Assembly (NCBI RefSeq): GCF_010122465.1
Contig: NZ_WLZY01000005.1
Coordinates: 62,001 to 126,000 of the forward strand
Length of the DNA: 64,000 bases
Source of the DNA: Phytoactinopolyspora mesophila
GTDB lineage: Bacteria > Actinomycetota > Actinomycetes > Jiangellales > Jiangellaceae
Reading direction: 5' to 3'
Under the pieces are notes generated by a model that searched no databases, was not told the origin of the DNA, and worked only from the letters and a program-made list of their open reading frames with translations. Shown here one piece after another: positions 45,496 to 55,200 of the stretch. How positions within the stretch are numbered: the stretch's first letter is position 1; each line of letters opens with the position of its first letter. Both the position numbers and the translations under genes were made by a program.

Positions 45496-45768
45496 TCAGC
45501 TGTGCTCCGCGTCCTCCTGAAGTGCTTCGTCACGGTCGCGGGCCCCTGCGATCAGGTCGGGGATCTGCGCTTCGGCGTCGTCGGCGAGGTTGCGCAGTTT
45601 CTTCGCCCGCTCGTCCCAGTCCTCACGGAGTTCGTCGCCAGCCTTGCCGGAGATGACATCGGGACCGGTAATCGCGTCGACGATCGTCTGGTAGTTCCGG
45701 ACCCGTTCGATCGACTCACCGAGTTCGCCCATCTCCGCGCGGCATTCGGTCTCGTTCGGGCCGGTCAT
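45496..45768 (-). CDS. Small acidic helical protein of the cassette, unknown
   Basis: A 90-residue, mostly helical and acidic protein, possibly a helical hairpin, with a single cysteine near the start (ETECRAEMGEL) and the heptad-like ELREDWDERAKKLRNLADDA. Its start overlaps the preceding gene by 4 bp, so it is made in step with it. Size and helical content recall WXG100-type or antidote proteins, but no WXG motif is present and no family was recognised. Confidence 0.6.
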   Translation of the reverse strand: MTGPNETECRAEMGELGESIERVRNYQTIVDAITGPDVISGKAGDELREDWDERAKKLRNLADDAEAQIPDLIAGARDRDEALQEDAEHS

Positions 45769-46664
45769 GGCGCCCCGCCGTGGACGAGCCGTGCCACCGT
45801 CTCCCGCAGAGTGTCAGGCGAGACGGTGTACGCCCGGATCCCGGACTGGTCCTGCGGGCGCACGACATGAACGAACCACAGAGCGTCAGGCGTGGAGTAC
45901 GCGGCGATGTGCTCGCCATGCCGGGGGTCGCCATGGTCGAACGGTATGAGCGCCGTCAGCCGGGTGACACACTCTGTCGCCTCGACCGCTTCGGCCAGTG
46001 GACCGACTGTGCGCTTCTTGATGTCGTCCGTGGTCAGGTTGAGCACCTCGCCGTCGGTCTTGGCCCGGCGGAAGCGGTCCACCAGGTACGGCAGATAGTC
46101 CGCGGAGACCGCGGGCGAGTGATAGAGGAACTCGTGCTCGCCGTTTGCGGTCACCTTTTCGAGGACAGTCAGGAAATCGCCGTGACTGTACAGGTACCAC
46201 CACTCGCGCACGGCTCCCACGAACTGCTCGGCCATGAGCACCCGTTTGGCACTGGCGCGTAGGTCGAGTAGCAGCGCCAGCATCGGGCGCAGCCGGAGGT
46301 CGACCGGCACGAACGGCTCGCCGTTCCTGACTGCCTCGTCGAGTTCATCGCTGTTCTCGATGCGGACCGCTCCTTGCGCGACCAAGCTGCGTAGCGCCGT
46401 TGCCAGCGCCGTGTCCCGGTTCTGTTCAGCGATCTTCTCGAAGGTGGGCAGCCGGACCAGCCGCTGTCCGCCAAGGACACCTTCGAGCACCGCGAGGTGT
46501 TCGTCGAGCAGCTTCGGCAGCTCACCCACTTTGGGCGTTGTACTGGTCACCTCGACGAAGTCGGCCAGAATCTCGTCGTACGTGGCGTCGTTGTCGGCTT
46601 CGAACCACGGGGTCGGCGTGTGGCCGGGGCCGAAGGTCTGGTCGGTGGGTTGGGCGCTGGTCAT
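45765..46664 (-). CDS. Soluble protein of the cassette, unknown
   Basis: The 299-residue protein has no signal or membrane segment. It is a mixed alpha/beta protein with TFEKIAEQNRDTALATALRS, VREWWYLYSHGDFLTVLEKV and a C-terminal sheet-rich part (YSTPDALWFVHVVRP, RAYTVSPDTLRETVARLV). Its start overlaps the membrane-protein gene by 4 bp and its end overlaps the 90-residue gene by 4 bp. No known family was recognised; a chaperone or immunity role is a guess. Confidence 0.6.
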   Translation of the reverse strand: MTSAQPTDQTFGPGHTPTPWFEADNDATYDEILADFVEVTSTTPKVGELPKLLDEHLAVLEGVLGGQRLVRLPTFEKIAEQNRDTALATALRSLVAQGAVRIENSDELDEAVRNGEPFVPVDLRLRPMLALLLDLRASAKRVLMAEQFVGAVREWWYLYSHGDFLTVLEKVTANGEHEFLYHSPAVSADYLPYLVDRFRRAKTDGEVLNLTTDDIKKRTVGPLAEAVEATECVTRLTALIPFDHGDPRHGEHIAAYSTPDALWFVHVVRPQDQSGIRAYTVSPDTLRETVARLVHGGAP

Positions 46665-47278
46665 GGGGTGTGGGCTCCGGGGAGTAGGTCCCAGTAGTCG
46701 GGTTTGGTGAGGGTGTTGATGTGGTGGGCGAGGGTGTCGGCGTCGTGTTGGGTGGCGACGCCGATGACGATGGCTTGGTTGTGGTTGTCGGCGTAGGCGA
46801 CGACGGCGTGGTGCATCCAGCCGTAGAAGCGGCCGGAGTAGAAGTAGCCGTCTTTGCCGCTCCAGGGGGCTTGGCGGAGGCTTTTGGGGTGTCGCCATCG
46901 GGTTGAGTGGATGGTTTCTACGCGGGTGATGTGGGTGATGGGCATGGTGCGAATGCGTTTGAAGAAGGGGAAGTTGAGCCGGCCTTCGATGAGGCGGTCG
47001 GGCCAGAGTTCCCATTTCCATGCCTTCTGCCCGATAAAAACCGGCACGAATATGACGCTCATAGTGAAAGGAAAGAGAGCGGTCGCAAGTAGGTCATTAA
47101 CTTCGATCAGGTCTGAAAGTCTCATCGTCCCGAATAGTGCGTTTGCTATCCCTGCCAAGGCGATCAGGGACGCAATAACAACCCAGTAGATTCCGCTGAA
47201 TTTGAAAACCCATCGAGCCGGGAGGAAGGAGTCACCATTGTCGATCGGCGCCGCCGAGGATTGCGGGCTACTTGCCAT
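46661..47278 (-). CDS. Two-helix membrane protein with PH-like domain, cassette member
   Basis: The 205-residue protein has two membrane helices (about 29-50 and 63-83) followed by a beta-rich cytoplasmic domain with FFKRIRTMPITHITRVETIH and a final helix (HDADTLAHHINTL), the pattern of bacterial PH-like domains. The DNA is less GC-rich here than in the flanks. It starts 42 bp downstream of the 349-residue gene and overlaps the next one by 4 bp. Confidence 0.65.
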   Translation of the reverse strand: MASSPQSSAAPIDNGDSFLPARWVFKFSGIYWVVIASLIALAGIANALFGTMRLSDLIEVNDLLATALFPFTMSVIFVPVFIGQKAWKWELWPDRLIEGRLNFPFFKRIRTMPITHITRVETIHSTRWRHPKSLRQAPWSGKDGYFYSGRFYGWMHHAVVAYADNHNQAIVIGVATQHDADTLAHHINTLTKPDYWDLLPGAHTP

Positions 47279-47320
47279 ATGGCGGGCCAGGAGTCGTTGG
47301 GTTTAGGGCGGCGGCGATCA

Positions 47321-48370
47321 TCAGGCAACCACGATAGGCTCGTCAACAGGTGGTGGTCCGTCGGGGTAGTAGTCATCAGGGCGTCCGGGGGCCACGATGT
47401 CTTCGTCGTATCTACCTCGAACCCAATCCCAGATGTCGCCGCCGGTGTCGAGAACCCACTCGCCGACGTCGCCCACCCAGGTCACGATGTCGTCCCAGTT
47501 GTCGACTATCCACGTGCCCAGGTGGTAGAGCGCCACGGCTCCAAGAATCGCCCAGCCTACTACGGGGACAAAGCCAACACCCGCGACGGAGAACGTCCCG
47601 ATGATCTGGGCCGTTCCTGCGGCGAGATCCGAGATCGCCCGCGGGTCGCCCGAGGCGAATCCCTCTCGATTGGCGAAGATATCGTAGGCGCCGGTAACAA
47701 TTCCCAGCGGGACGAGGGTGCGGTTGAGTAAGCCTTGGCCTGGTGCTCCGGTCAGTGGAAAGTTGAGGAATCTATTGTCCGCTAGATTTCGGGCTAAAGG
47801 TATTCTGCGCCACAGGTCGTGAAGTTGCTGTTGGTAGAACCACGGTGTGGTCTTGTACTGGGTGAGGGCGCCCTGAAAGTGTTGGAGGCGTGCACTTCCA
47901 CGTCGTGACATCGGGTGGCGATCGAGATGGTCGCTCCAGTAGTCGATCTTTCGGTTGATGCGATCCAGGTGACCGACGGGCGCGATCTGCTGGCCCTGCG
48001 CGGCGAGCACGGCGGCTTCGATTCCGGCGGCGATGGATCCGAGTCGGAAGAAGGCTTTGCCGGTCTCGATGGTGTCGACCATGTGCGGCTCGAACCAGTG
48101 GTCGAGTTCGGTGATGGTGGCCAACGCGGCGACAGTCTCGGCGTCGTTCTCGATGAGGCAGGCGCGGTAGCGGACATCTTCCGCGGCCTCGGCGCACCAG
48201 TCCGCGTCATGGGAGAAGCGGCTCAGGCCGCTGGTGTCGCCGTCCCACCGGTCGAGCAGTGCGATGATGCGGGCTCCATCGGCTTCGAGTCCGGCGGCGG
48301 CGACGTCCAGCGCGGCGGCCAGGTCCCTGGCGGCGACCGGGTCGATTCCGCTGTATTGATCCGGCCTCAC
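47321..48370 (-). CDS. Helical protein with glycine-rich hydrophobic and Trp-rich C-terminus, first gene of cassette
   Basis: The 349-residue protein has an N-terminal helical region (about 10-90, AARDLAAALDVAAAGLEADG, DTSGLSRF), a central charged region, a hydrophobic stretch with glycine spacing (about 250-285, SVAGVGFVPVVGWAILGAVA) and a Trp-rich segment (W287, W292, W298, W305, W314, W316). The tail is acidic and Pro/Tyr-rich. The layout recalls secreted LXG/WXG-type effectors with a pore-forming end, but no homologue was recognised. No signal peptide is present. Start ATG 48370. Confidence 0.65.
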   Translation of the reverse strand: MRPDQYSGIDPVAARDLAAALDVAAAGLEADGARIIALLDRWDGDTSGLSRFSHDADWCAEAAEDVRYRACLIENDAETVAALATITELDHWFEPHMVDTIETGKAFFRLGSIAAGIEAAVLAAQGQQIAPVGHLDRINRKIDYWSDHLDRHPMSRRGSARLQHFQGALTQYKTTPWFYQQQLHDLWRRIPLARNLADNRFLNFPLTGAPGQGLLNRTLVPLGIVTGAYDIFANREGFASGDPRAISDLAAGTAQIIGTFSVAGVGFVPVVGWAILGAVALYHLGTWIVDNWDDIVTWVGDVGEWVLDTGGDIWDWVRGRYDEDIVAPGRPDDYYPDGPPPVDEPIVVA

Positions 48371-48432
48371 CAGCGGCTCCTCGTTCGCGGCCAGCCCCGG
48401 CGAGCCGCGTCATAGCTCGGTTTACTCGGTGC

Positions 48433-48438
48433 ATTATA
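48433..48438 (-). promoter_or_regulatory. -10 element TATAAT upstream of the cassette
   Basis: A perfect TATAAT on the minus strand lies 63 bp upstream of the first cassette gene, in a short AT-rich stretch. A -35-like CGTGAC sits at 48453-48458 but with a spacer of only 14 bp, so the -35 is uncertain. Confidence 0.5.
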
Positions 48439-48587
48439 GGTGTTTGCTGCCGGTCACGATAGCCTCGTTGCGGTGCGTCGACCTGGGGCGGTTGGCACGA
48501 ATGGCGGGCCGGCGACGGGATCGGGTTGCACGGCCGAGGTCCCTTGAATCGGCGCTGTCAGTGGGCCGTGAGAGACTCATTGCTGTC

Positions 48588-50384
48588 ATGGCGCCGCGTA
48601 ATCTCATCAACCTCGAGTCCGTCTCCCTCGCGTACGGCACGCGCCGCGTCTTCGACGCCGTCTCACTGGGGGTCGCCGAGCGAGAACGGATCGGAATCGT
48701 CGGCCGCAACGGTGGCGGGAAGTCGACGCTCTTGCGGCTGCTGGCCGGTGCCGAGGAGCCTGACAGCGGGCGTGTCACGCACACGGGCGGTCTGCGCGTC
48801 GGGCATTTGGGACAACACGACGACCTCGACCCTGCGGCGACGGTGCGGCAGAGCGTCGTCGGGGGGCTCGAGGACCACGAGTGGGCCAGCGATGCGCGCA
48901 TCCGCGACGTGCTGGCCCACCTGTTGCCGCAGATTCCCATGGACGAGGTCGTCGGGCCGTTGTCCGGTGGTGAGCGCCGCCGGATCGCCTTGGCCAAGCT
49001 GCTGATCGGCGACACCGGGCTGCTCTTGCTCGACGAGCCCACGAACCACCTTGACGTCGAAGCGATCGACTGGCTGACCGGCTACCTGGCCGCGGCCGGC
49101 CGTGCACTCGTCGTCGTCACCCACGATCGCTGGCTGCTCGATTCGGTGTGTGACTCGACGTGGGAGGTCACCGACGGCACCGTACACGCCTACGAGGGCG
49201 GGTATTCGGCGTACGTCCTGGCTAGGGCGGAGCGCTCCAGGATCGCCGCGGCTGACGAATCCCGGCGGCAGAACCTGCTGCGTAAGGAACTGGCCTGGCT
49301 GCGACGCGGTCCGCCGGCGCGGACGACGAAGCCGAAATTCCGCCTCGCTGCGGCCAACGCGCTGATCGAGGACGAGCCGCCGCCGCGGGACCGTTACGAG
49401 CTGGCGCGGATGGCGACGACGAGGCTGGGCAAAAGCGTCTACGACGTCGAACACGTCGACCTCGAACTCGGTGGAAAGACCCTGCTCAACAACGTCACGT
49501 GGCGGTTGGGCCCGGGAGACCGGGTGGGCGTCGTCGGCGTCAACGGCTCCGGTAAGACCAGCCTGCTCCGGCTGCTGGAAGGCAGCCTGGCGCCAGATTC
49601 GGGCCGGGTGAAGGTCGGCAAGACCGTGGTCCCCGCCCACCTGTCCCAGGAAGTGACCGAACTCGATCCTTCGATTCGGGTCTTGCAGGCCGTCGAGGAG
49701 GTCCGCCGCGAGATCAGCCTGAGCTCAGGCGAGTCGTCCACGGCTGGTCAGATGCTGGAGCGCTTCGGGTTCGCCGGCCAGCGGCAGTGGACTCCGGTCG
49801 CGGAACTCTCCGGTGGTGAGCGCCGACGGCTGCAACTGCTGCGGTTGCTGATGGGCGAGCCGAACGTGCTCCTGCTCGACGAGCCCACCAACGATCTCGA
49901 TGTGGAGACGCTGACGGTCCTCGAGGACGTCCTGGACCAGTGGCCGGGCACGCTCGTGGTGATCAGTCACGACCGCTGGTTCCTCGAGCGATCCACGGAC
50001 ACCATTTGGGCGCTGCTGGGCGACGGTCGGCTCTTGCACCTGCCGGGTGGGGTGGACGAGTACCTCGGACGCCGGCGGGCGGCTGAGGCCGGCCCAGGTG
50101 CTGGCGCGGCCGGCGTCGAAGCAACGGCGAGCGACGCGCTGGCGCCGTCCGGCACATCGCGAGAGCGTAAGGGCGACACCCGGGCGGCTCGCAAGGAGCT
50201 CGCTCGGGTCGAGCGTGAGGTCGAGAAACTGACCGAGCGGGCGGGGGGTCTCCAAGCACAGATGGCTGAGCACTCCACCGATCACGTGAAGATGCTGGAA
50301 CTCGACGCTGCGCTGCGGGAAGTCGAAGCGCGGCGAGCCTCACTGGAAGCACGCTGGATGGAGCTTGCGGAGGACGTCGGCTGA
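48588..50384 (+). CDS. ABC-F family ATPase
   Basis: The 598-residue soluble protein has two ATPase domains: Walker A GRNGGGKST with LSGGERRRIALAKLL and DEPTNHLD, then GVNGSGKTS with LSGGERRRLQLLRLL and DEPTNDLD. There are no membrane segments, and an inter-domain linker of about 80 residues plus a C-terminal coiled coil (KELARVEREVEKLTERAGG). ABC-F proteins act on ribosomes, in translation control or antibiotic protection. The ATG at 48588 was chosen by homology. A housekeeping role is likely, given its usual place after ispE. Confidence 0.92.
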   Translation: MAPRNLINLESVSLAYGTRRVFDAVSLGVAERERIGIVGRNGGGKSTLLRLLAGAEEPDSGRVTHTGGLRVGHLGQHDDLDPAATVRQSVVGGLEDHEWASDARIRDVLAHLLPQIPMDEVVGPLSGGERRRIALAKLLIGDTGLLLLDEPTNHLDVEAIDWLTGYLAAAGRALVVVTHDRWLLDSVCDSTWEVTDGTVHAYEGGYSAYVLARAERSRIAAADESRRQNLLRKELAWLRRGPPARTTKPKFRLAAANALIEDEPPPRDRYELARMATTRLGKSVYDVEHVDLELGGKTLLNNVTWRLGPGDRVGVVGVNGSGKTSLLRLLEGSLAPDSGRVKVGKTVVPAHLSQEVTELDPSIRVLQAVEEVRREISLSSGESSTAGQMLERFGFAGQRQWTPVAELSGGERRRLQLLRLLMGEPNVLLLDEPTNDLDVETLTVLEDVLDQWPGTLVVISHDRWFLERSTDTIWALLGDGRLLHLPGGVDEYLGRRRAAEAGPGAGAAGVEATASDALAPSGTSRERKGDTRAARKELARVEREVEKLTERAGGLQAQMAEHSTDHVKMLELDAALREVEARRASLEARWMELAEDVG

Positions 50385-50474
50385 GTTCAGCCGGCAGCAT
50401 GCGATAAAGCAGCACGCGCCCGCGGCTTCACCGATGCACCTCGGACGCTCTACAAGGCAGAGCGCCGCGGGCGG

Positions 50475-51251
50475 TCAGAGATCCAGACCGCGCTCGGCCA
50501 GCCAGGTGCGGGGGTTGACCGGAGTGTCACCGCCGTTGGGGCGGATTTCGAGATGCAAGTGGGGGCCGGTGCTGTTTCCGGTGGATCCCACTCGGCCGAT
50601 GACCGTTCCGGGCTCTACTGTGCCTGATTCCTGGACGATGCGGGACAGGTGGGCGTACCAGCTGACGGTGCCGTCCCAGTGCCGGACGGCCACGCGCTGC
50701 CCGTAGGGTCCGTCCCAGCCGGCGAAGATGATCTCGCCGCGAGAAAGGGACCTGACCTCCGTGCCTTGCGAGGCGGCCAGATCGATGCCCTCATGTCCGG
50801 CGCTCCACATCCGGCCGGTGGAACCGAACCCGGCGGTGACGCGGTAGTTGCCGCCCACGGGATTCACCCACCGCTTGGCTTCACGCTCGGCCCGCGCCGC
50901 TGCCTCAGCGGCCTCTTGCCGCTGCTGCTCGACGATTCCACTGTGCGCTCTGTTGGCCGTCTCGCTGGCCTCAGAGGTCAGTGATTGACCCGCTGCGGAG
51001 ATGGTGTCCAGGGCGCCTGTGTCGGAGACCGATGTGAGCGGGCGCTCAGGCACCGCTTCCAAAGGCCGGTCCGAGCCGTCAGAGCCCGAGGCCGACGGCA
51101 TGGCTAGTGCACCAGATGCCGCTGCAGCCATGGTCACCGATCCCACAACGGAGGGGACGGTGAGGTGCCTGCGGCGACGGTGACGACCGCTACCGGAGCG
51201 TCTCGACACGCCTGTGAACCTTCCGACGGGGATTGCGGACTTGGGGACCAT
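50475..51251 (-). CDS. Secreted M23 family (LytM-like) peptidase
   Basis: The 258-residue protein has a basic N-terminus, a hydrophobic segment (about 33-50), a helical region (about 85-115) and a C-terminal peptidase domain with the zinc motifs HEGID and HLHLE, plus GYVAVRH-like strands. It probably cleaves peptidoglycan cross-bridges during growth or division. The frame starts at ATG 51251. It is divergent from the B12-binding gene across Crp-like sites. Confidence 0.9.
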   Translation of the reverse strand: MVPKSAIPVGRFTGVSRRSGSGRHRRRRHLTVPSVVGSVTMAAAASGALAMPSASGSDGSDRPLEAVPERPLTSVSDTGALDTISAAGQSLTSEASETANRAHSGIVEQQRQEAAEAAARAEREAKRWVNPVGGNYRVTAGFGSTGRMWSAGHEGIDLAASQGTEVRSLSRGEIIFAGWDGPYGQRVAVRHWDGTVSWYAHLSRIVQESGTVEPGTVIGRVGSTGNSTGPHLHLEIRPNGGDTPVNPRTWLAERGLDL

Positions 51252-51380
51252 AGCGGGTTGTTACTCGCCATCTCAAATGACTCGACGAAGTTCATCCGAG
51301 GTATATGCAGTGAGGTTGCCTCTTTTGGGTAATGACCCTTCCTGTGACCATGCCGTGACCTGCGCGGACGGGATGGACAG

Positions 51381-51436
51381 TGTGAGGTGTGTCACTTTTG
51401 TCCGGTTGATTCGATGACGTGTGATCTTCGTCACAC
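51381..51436. promoter_or_regulatory. Two Crp-type operator candidates between the M23 and B12 genes
   Basis: GTGTGA-TCTTCG-TCACAC (51419-51436) is a perfect dyad fitting the TGTGA-N6-TCACA Crp consensus. A second, TGTGA-GGTGTG-TCACT (51381-51396), fits with one mismatch. Their centres are 39 bp apart. Crp or GlxR proteins regulate cell-wall hydrolases in mycobacteria and corynebacteria. Confidence 0.55.
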
Positions 51437-51499
51437 TGTTGGATAGCTCTCCTCTCTCGGGCATAGTGCTCCTGGTCACACCTCGGATAACCTGCAGGT

Positions 51500-51931
51500 G
51501 TGGAGGAGTCGATAACAGCGGTGACAGATGCCCGCCCGCTACGCGTCGTGGTCGCCAAGCCCGGACTGGACGGACACGACCGAGGTGCCAAGGTCGTTGC
51601 GCGTGCGCTGCGAGATGCTGGCGTCGAGGTCGTGTACACCGGGCTGCACCAAACGCCGGAGCAAGTCGTGGAAGCGGCCATTCAGGAGGATGCGCAGGCT
51701 ATTGGTCTGTCGATTCTGTCCGGTGCGCACATGACGCTGTTCAAGCGAGTGCTCGAGTTGCTGGCCGAACGGGACGCGCGCGACATCGTCGTATTCGGCG
51801 GCGGCATCATCCCGGATGCGGACCTCCCGCTTCTCGAAGAGATGGGAGTGGCGAAGATCTTCACTCCGGGTGCCAGCACGCAAGACATCGTCAACTGGGT
51901 GAACTCTCTGCGCGCCGCGCAGGCCAGCTAG
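51500..51931 (+). CDS. Cobalamin B12-binding domain protein
   Basis: The 143-residue protein is a stand-alone B12-binding domain like the small subunit or C-terminal part of acyl-CoA mutases. It has [12 protein letters not shown] with the DxHxxG cobalt-ligand motif, [12 protein letters not shown] and [11 protein letters not shown]. It needs a separate large subunit (isobutyryl- or methylmalonyl-CoA mutase type) encoded elsewhere. It starts at GTG 51500, possibly leaderless (TAACCT at 51488-51493); GTG 51521 is an alternative. Confidence 0.88.
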   Translation: MEESITAVTDARPLRVVVAKPGLDGHDRGAKVVARALRDAGVEVVYTGLHQTPEQVVEAAIQEDAQAIGLSILSGAHMTLFKRVLELLAERDARDIVVFGGGIIPDADLPLLEEMGVAKIFTPGASTQDIVNWVNSLRAAQAS

Positions 51932-52036
51932 GGCCGCGCGCCGCGCTACCGAGAAGCCTTCTTCGCGGTCCAGCTATTCGGTCCGCCCCTCGGCGCCGCA
52001 CGCCCGCGCCCTCGCGACCACCCGCCCGCCCCCAAA

Positions 52037-52125
52037 GGTGATCGTTGGCGGGTTCTTGCTGCTGCTGGGTGATCGTTGGCGGATTGGCGATGCGGTCTTG
52101 TGGCAAGAAATCGCCAACGATCACC
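52037..52125. repeat. Palindrome with duplicated left arm (L1-L2-R), TGATCGTTGGCGG type
   Basis: The left-arm sequence GGTGATCGTTGGCGG occurs at 52037 and again at 52068 (31 bp apart), and its inverted copy is at 52103-52125. The first copy pairs with the right arm over 21 of 23 positions, extending to GCAAGAA; the second pairs over about 16. The two hairpins are mutually exclusive. It lies after the B12 gene and before the glycosidase gene. Confidence 0.7.
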
Positions 52126-52238
52126 GGGCGGGGGACCTCTGTCTTTGCGTGTTGTTCACGGACTGGGCGCTCCAGGGTCTATCAAAGGTCTAGACCTCTC
52201 GTGTGTAATGGCCCCACCATCGATATGAGTGGGGTGAC

Positions 52239-55200
52239 TTGGTGTACCGACAACCGTTACCGGCACAGGTCCCGTCCGAACACGAACTCTCTCCGTCCCG
52301 AGCAGGCCGCGCACCCGGCCGCGCGGCGCAACGCCGGAGGAAGAGCTTGATCGCTGTCGCCGGCTTGATCGGCGCGGCGCTGCTGGCCCATCCCATGGCC
52401 GGCGCACACACCGGAGACAACGAGCCGGCCGTCATGGTGCCGGCTGAGTCCGTACCTTTCGAGAATGATCAGCGCACGATCGCGCCAGGCCTGGAGCTGA
52501 CCACATTCGGCAGCCTGGAGGCTGACGGCTGGAGTTCAGGCTCGATCCTGACCGTAGACGTCGATGCCGACGTGACATTCGACTATCAGTACTCCGGCAC
52601 GGTCACCGAGCGCGAGACAGTGCGAACCGGCGCCGAGCGTACCGGCGCCGTCGCGGCGATCAACGCGGACTTCTTCGACATCAATAACTCCGACGCCCCG
52701 TTGGGCCCCGGTATAGGCCGGGGAGACGGTCTGATCAACGCGCCGACGCAGGGGCGTCACCAGGCCGTTGCGGTCACCGAAGACGGTGCGGTACAGCTGG
52801 CCCAGATCTTCTTGGAAGGTGAGGTGCGGGTCGAGGACGGCCCGGCATTGGACCTGGACGGCGTCAACACTTTCCGGCTCCCCGCCGACGGCATCGGTGT
52901 GTTCACGCCGCTATGGGGTGAGTACACGCGGGCCGCCTCAGTGGCCGCGGCCGAGCAGACCGCGGAAGTCTCCATCGTGGATGGGGTCGTCACCGAAGTC
53001 GGTGAGGATGTCGGCTCCGGAACTATCGATACCGGCACGCTTGTCCTGGTCGGTGGCGGTGCGGGCGCCAAAGCGCTGCTCGACCTCGAGATCGGGGAAT
53101 CGGTCGAAGTCACCTACGCACCTCGCTCCGACGTCGGGGAGATCGCGGCGGCAGTGGGTGGCAGCCACGTGCTGGTCCGGGACGGGGTCCCGCAGACATT
53201 CACCGACGAGGCCGTGCACCCGCGTACGGCGGTCGGTGTCAGCGAAGACGGGAGCGAGGTCTTTCTCGCGGTGATCGACGGACGGCAGGCGCACGCCCGC
53301 GGCATGAGCCTGACCGAACTGGGAGAGTTCATGGTTGGCCTCGGGGCCCACGAGGCTCTCAACGTCGACGGCGGCGGGTCGTCGACCATGGTGGTACGAG
53401 AGCCTGCGACCGTCGACCACGGCGTCGTCAACAGTCCCTCGGACGGCGTAGAACGTGAGGTCGCCAACGGGCTGGCGGTGTTCACCGGAGACGGATCGGG
53501 GCGACTCGAAGGGTTCCGCCTCCTCCCGGCCGCGGACAGCTCCCGCGTCTTTCCCGGTCTCACTCGTACCGTCACCGCGTTGGGCCACGACGACGCCCAC
53601 GATCCCGTGCCGGCGACGCCAACATGGTCGGCTGAGGGCGACGCCGCCCAGGTCGATGGAGCCGAGGAGATCGCTACGATCACCGGCGTGCAGCCCGGGA
53701 CGGCAACGGTCGCCGCTTCTGAGGGCGACATCCGAGAGGAGATCGACATCACCGTACTGGACGAGCTGGCGCGTATCGCGCCGAACACCACCCTTCTATC
53801 TCTATCCGATGAGGACAGCACCGGCCGGATCGAACTGACCGGCTTCGACGCGGCGGGCTACCGTGCTCCCCTCGAGCCGGCCGACGTAGAGGTCAGTGGT
53901 GGCCAAGGCGTGGTGGATCTGGTGCCCGACGGCACCGGCTTCCGGGTCGAACCACTCACCGGCGACGCATCGGTATTGCTCACTCTCGAGGCGGCCGGGG
54001 CTCAGACGCAGGTGGCGGTCACGATCGGACTGGTCGAGGAGATGGCCGCCGATTTCGCCGACGCGAGCGACTGGACCATCAGCTTCGCGCGGGCTACCGG
54101 GGACATCGAGACCACGCAAGGACCGGACGGCCGCTCCGGTGTGCGGTTGACCTACGACTTCACCGGTCCAAACACCAGGGCGGCTTACGCGGCGCCGCCG
54201 GAGCCCTTTGACCTGCCGGGGCAGCCGCAGACGGTCAAGGCCTGGGTGCGAGGCGATGGCAACGGGTCATGGATCCGGATGCGCGCGCACGATTCACAGG
54301 GCACGCTCATCACGCTCAACGGCGGATACACGACGTACACCGGTTGGGAACAACTGACCTTCGAGGTTCCGGAAGGCACGGAATACCCGCTGCGGTTCCA
54401 CGACATCTATTCGGTCGAACCACGGGGCGACGCGCGGTATGAAGGTGAGACATCCTTCAGCGACATCACCGTCGAGGTCGCGCCGGATGTGGAGTTCCCA
54501 GTCCGGGAGCGATTCCAGGATCCGGTCATCCTCACCAACGGCACGGTCGACGACGCAACCCAGCGCATCGCCGTGATGAACGACTCGCAGTTCGTCGGCC
54601 GGGACCCGGACAGCGACATCGTCCAGGCAGCTCGCCGTACGCTGCGGGAGATCGTGGCTGCCGATCCCGATGTGCTGATCATCAATGGCGACTTCGTCGA
54701 CGAGGCAGCGCCGGAGGACTTCGCCCTGGCCCGGCGCATTCTCGACGAGGAACTGGGAGACGTGAGCTTCCCCTGGTATTACGTGCCGGGGAACCATGAG
54801 ATCCAGGGTGGCCCGATCGAGAACTTCATTGACGAGTTCGGCGACACCCAGCATGTCTTCGATCTCGACGGCACCAATGTGATCACACTCAACACCGCCT
54901 ACGGCACCCTGCGGGCGGGCGGCCGGGAGTTCGACCAGATCGCGGTGTTGCGAGAGGCGCTGGACGAGGCCGCGGCCGACCCATCGGTCACCGGCGTCCT
55001 CATCGCCGGCCATCACCCGCCGAACGATCCACTGCCCACGGCGAACAGCCAGCTTGCCGACCGTCGCGAGGCGGTCATGCTGGAGAGGTGGCTGGCCGAT
55101 TTCCGCGCCGAGTCCGGCAAGCCGGCGGCCTACGTCGCCGGGCACGCTGGCGTCTTCCACGCATCGTCGGTCGAGGGCGTGCCGTACCTCGTGGTCGGAA

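Noticed and set aside
45496-45768. WXG100/ESAT-6 type protein
   Set aside because: Size and helices fit, but no WXG motif and no adjacent EccC or other type VII secretion gene is present.
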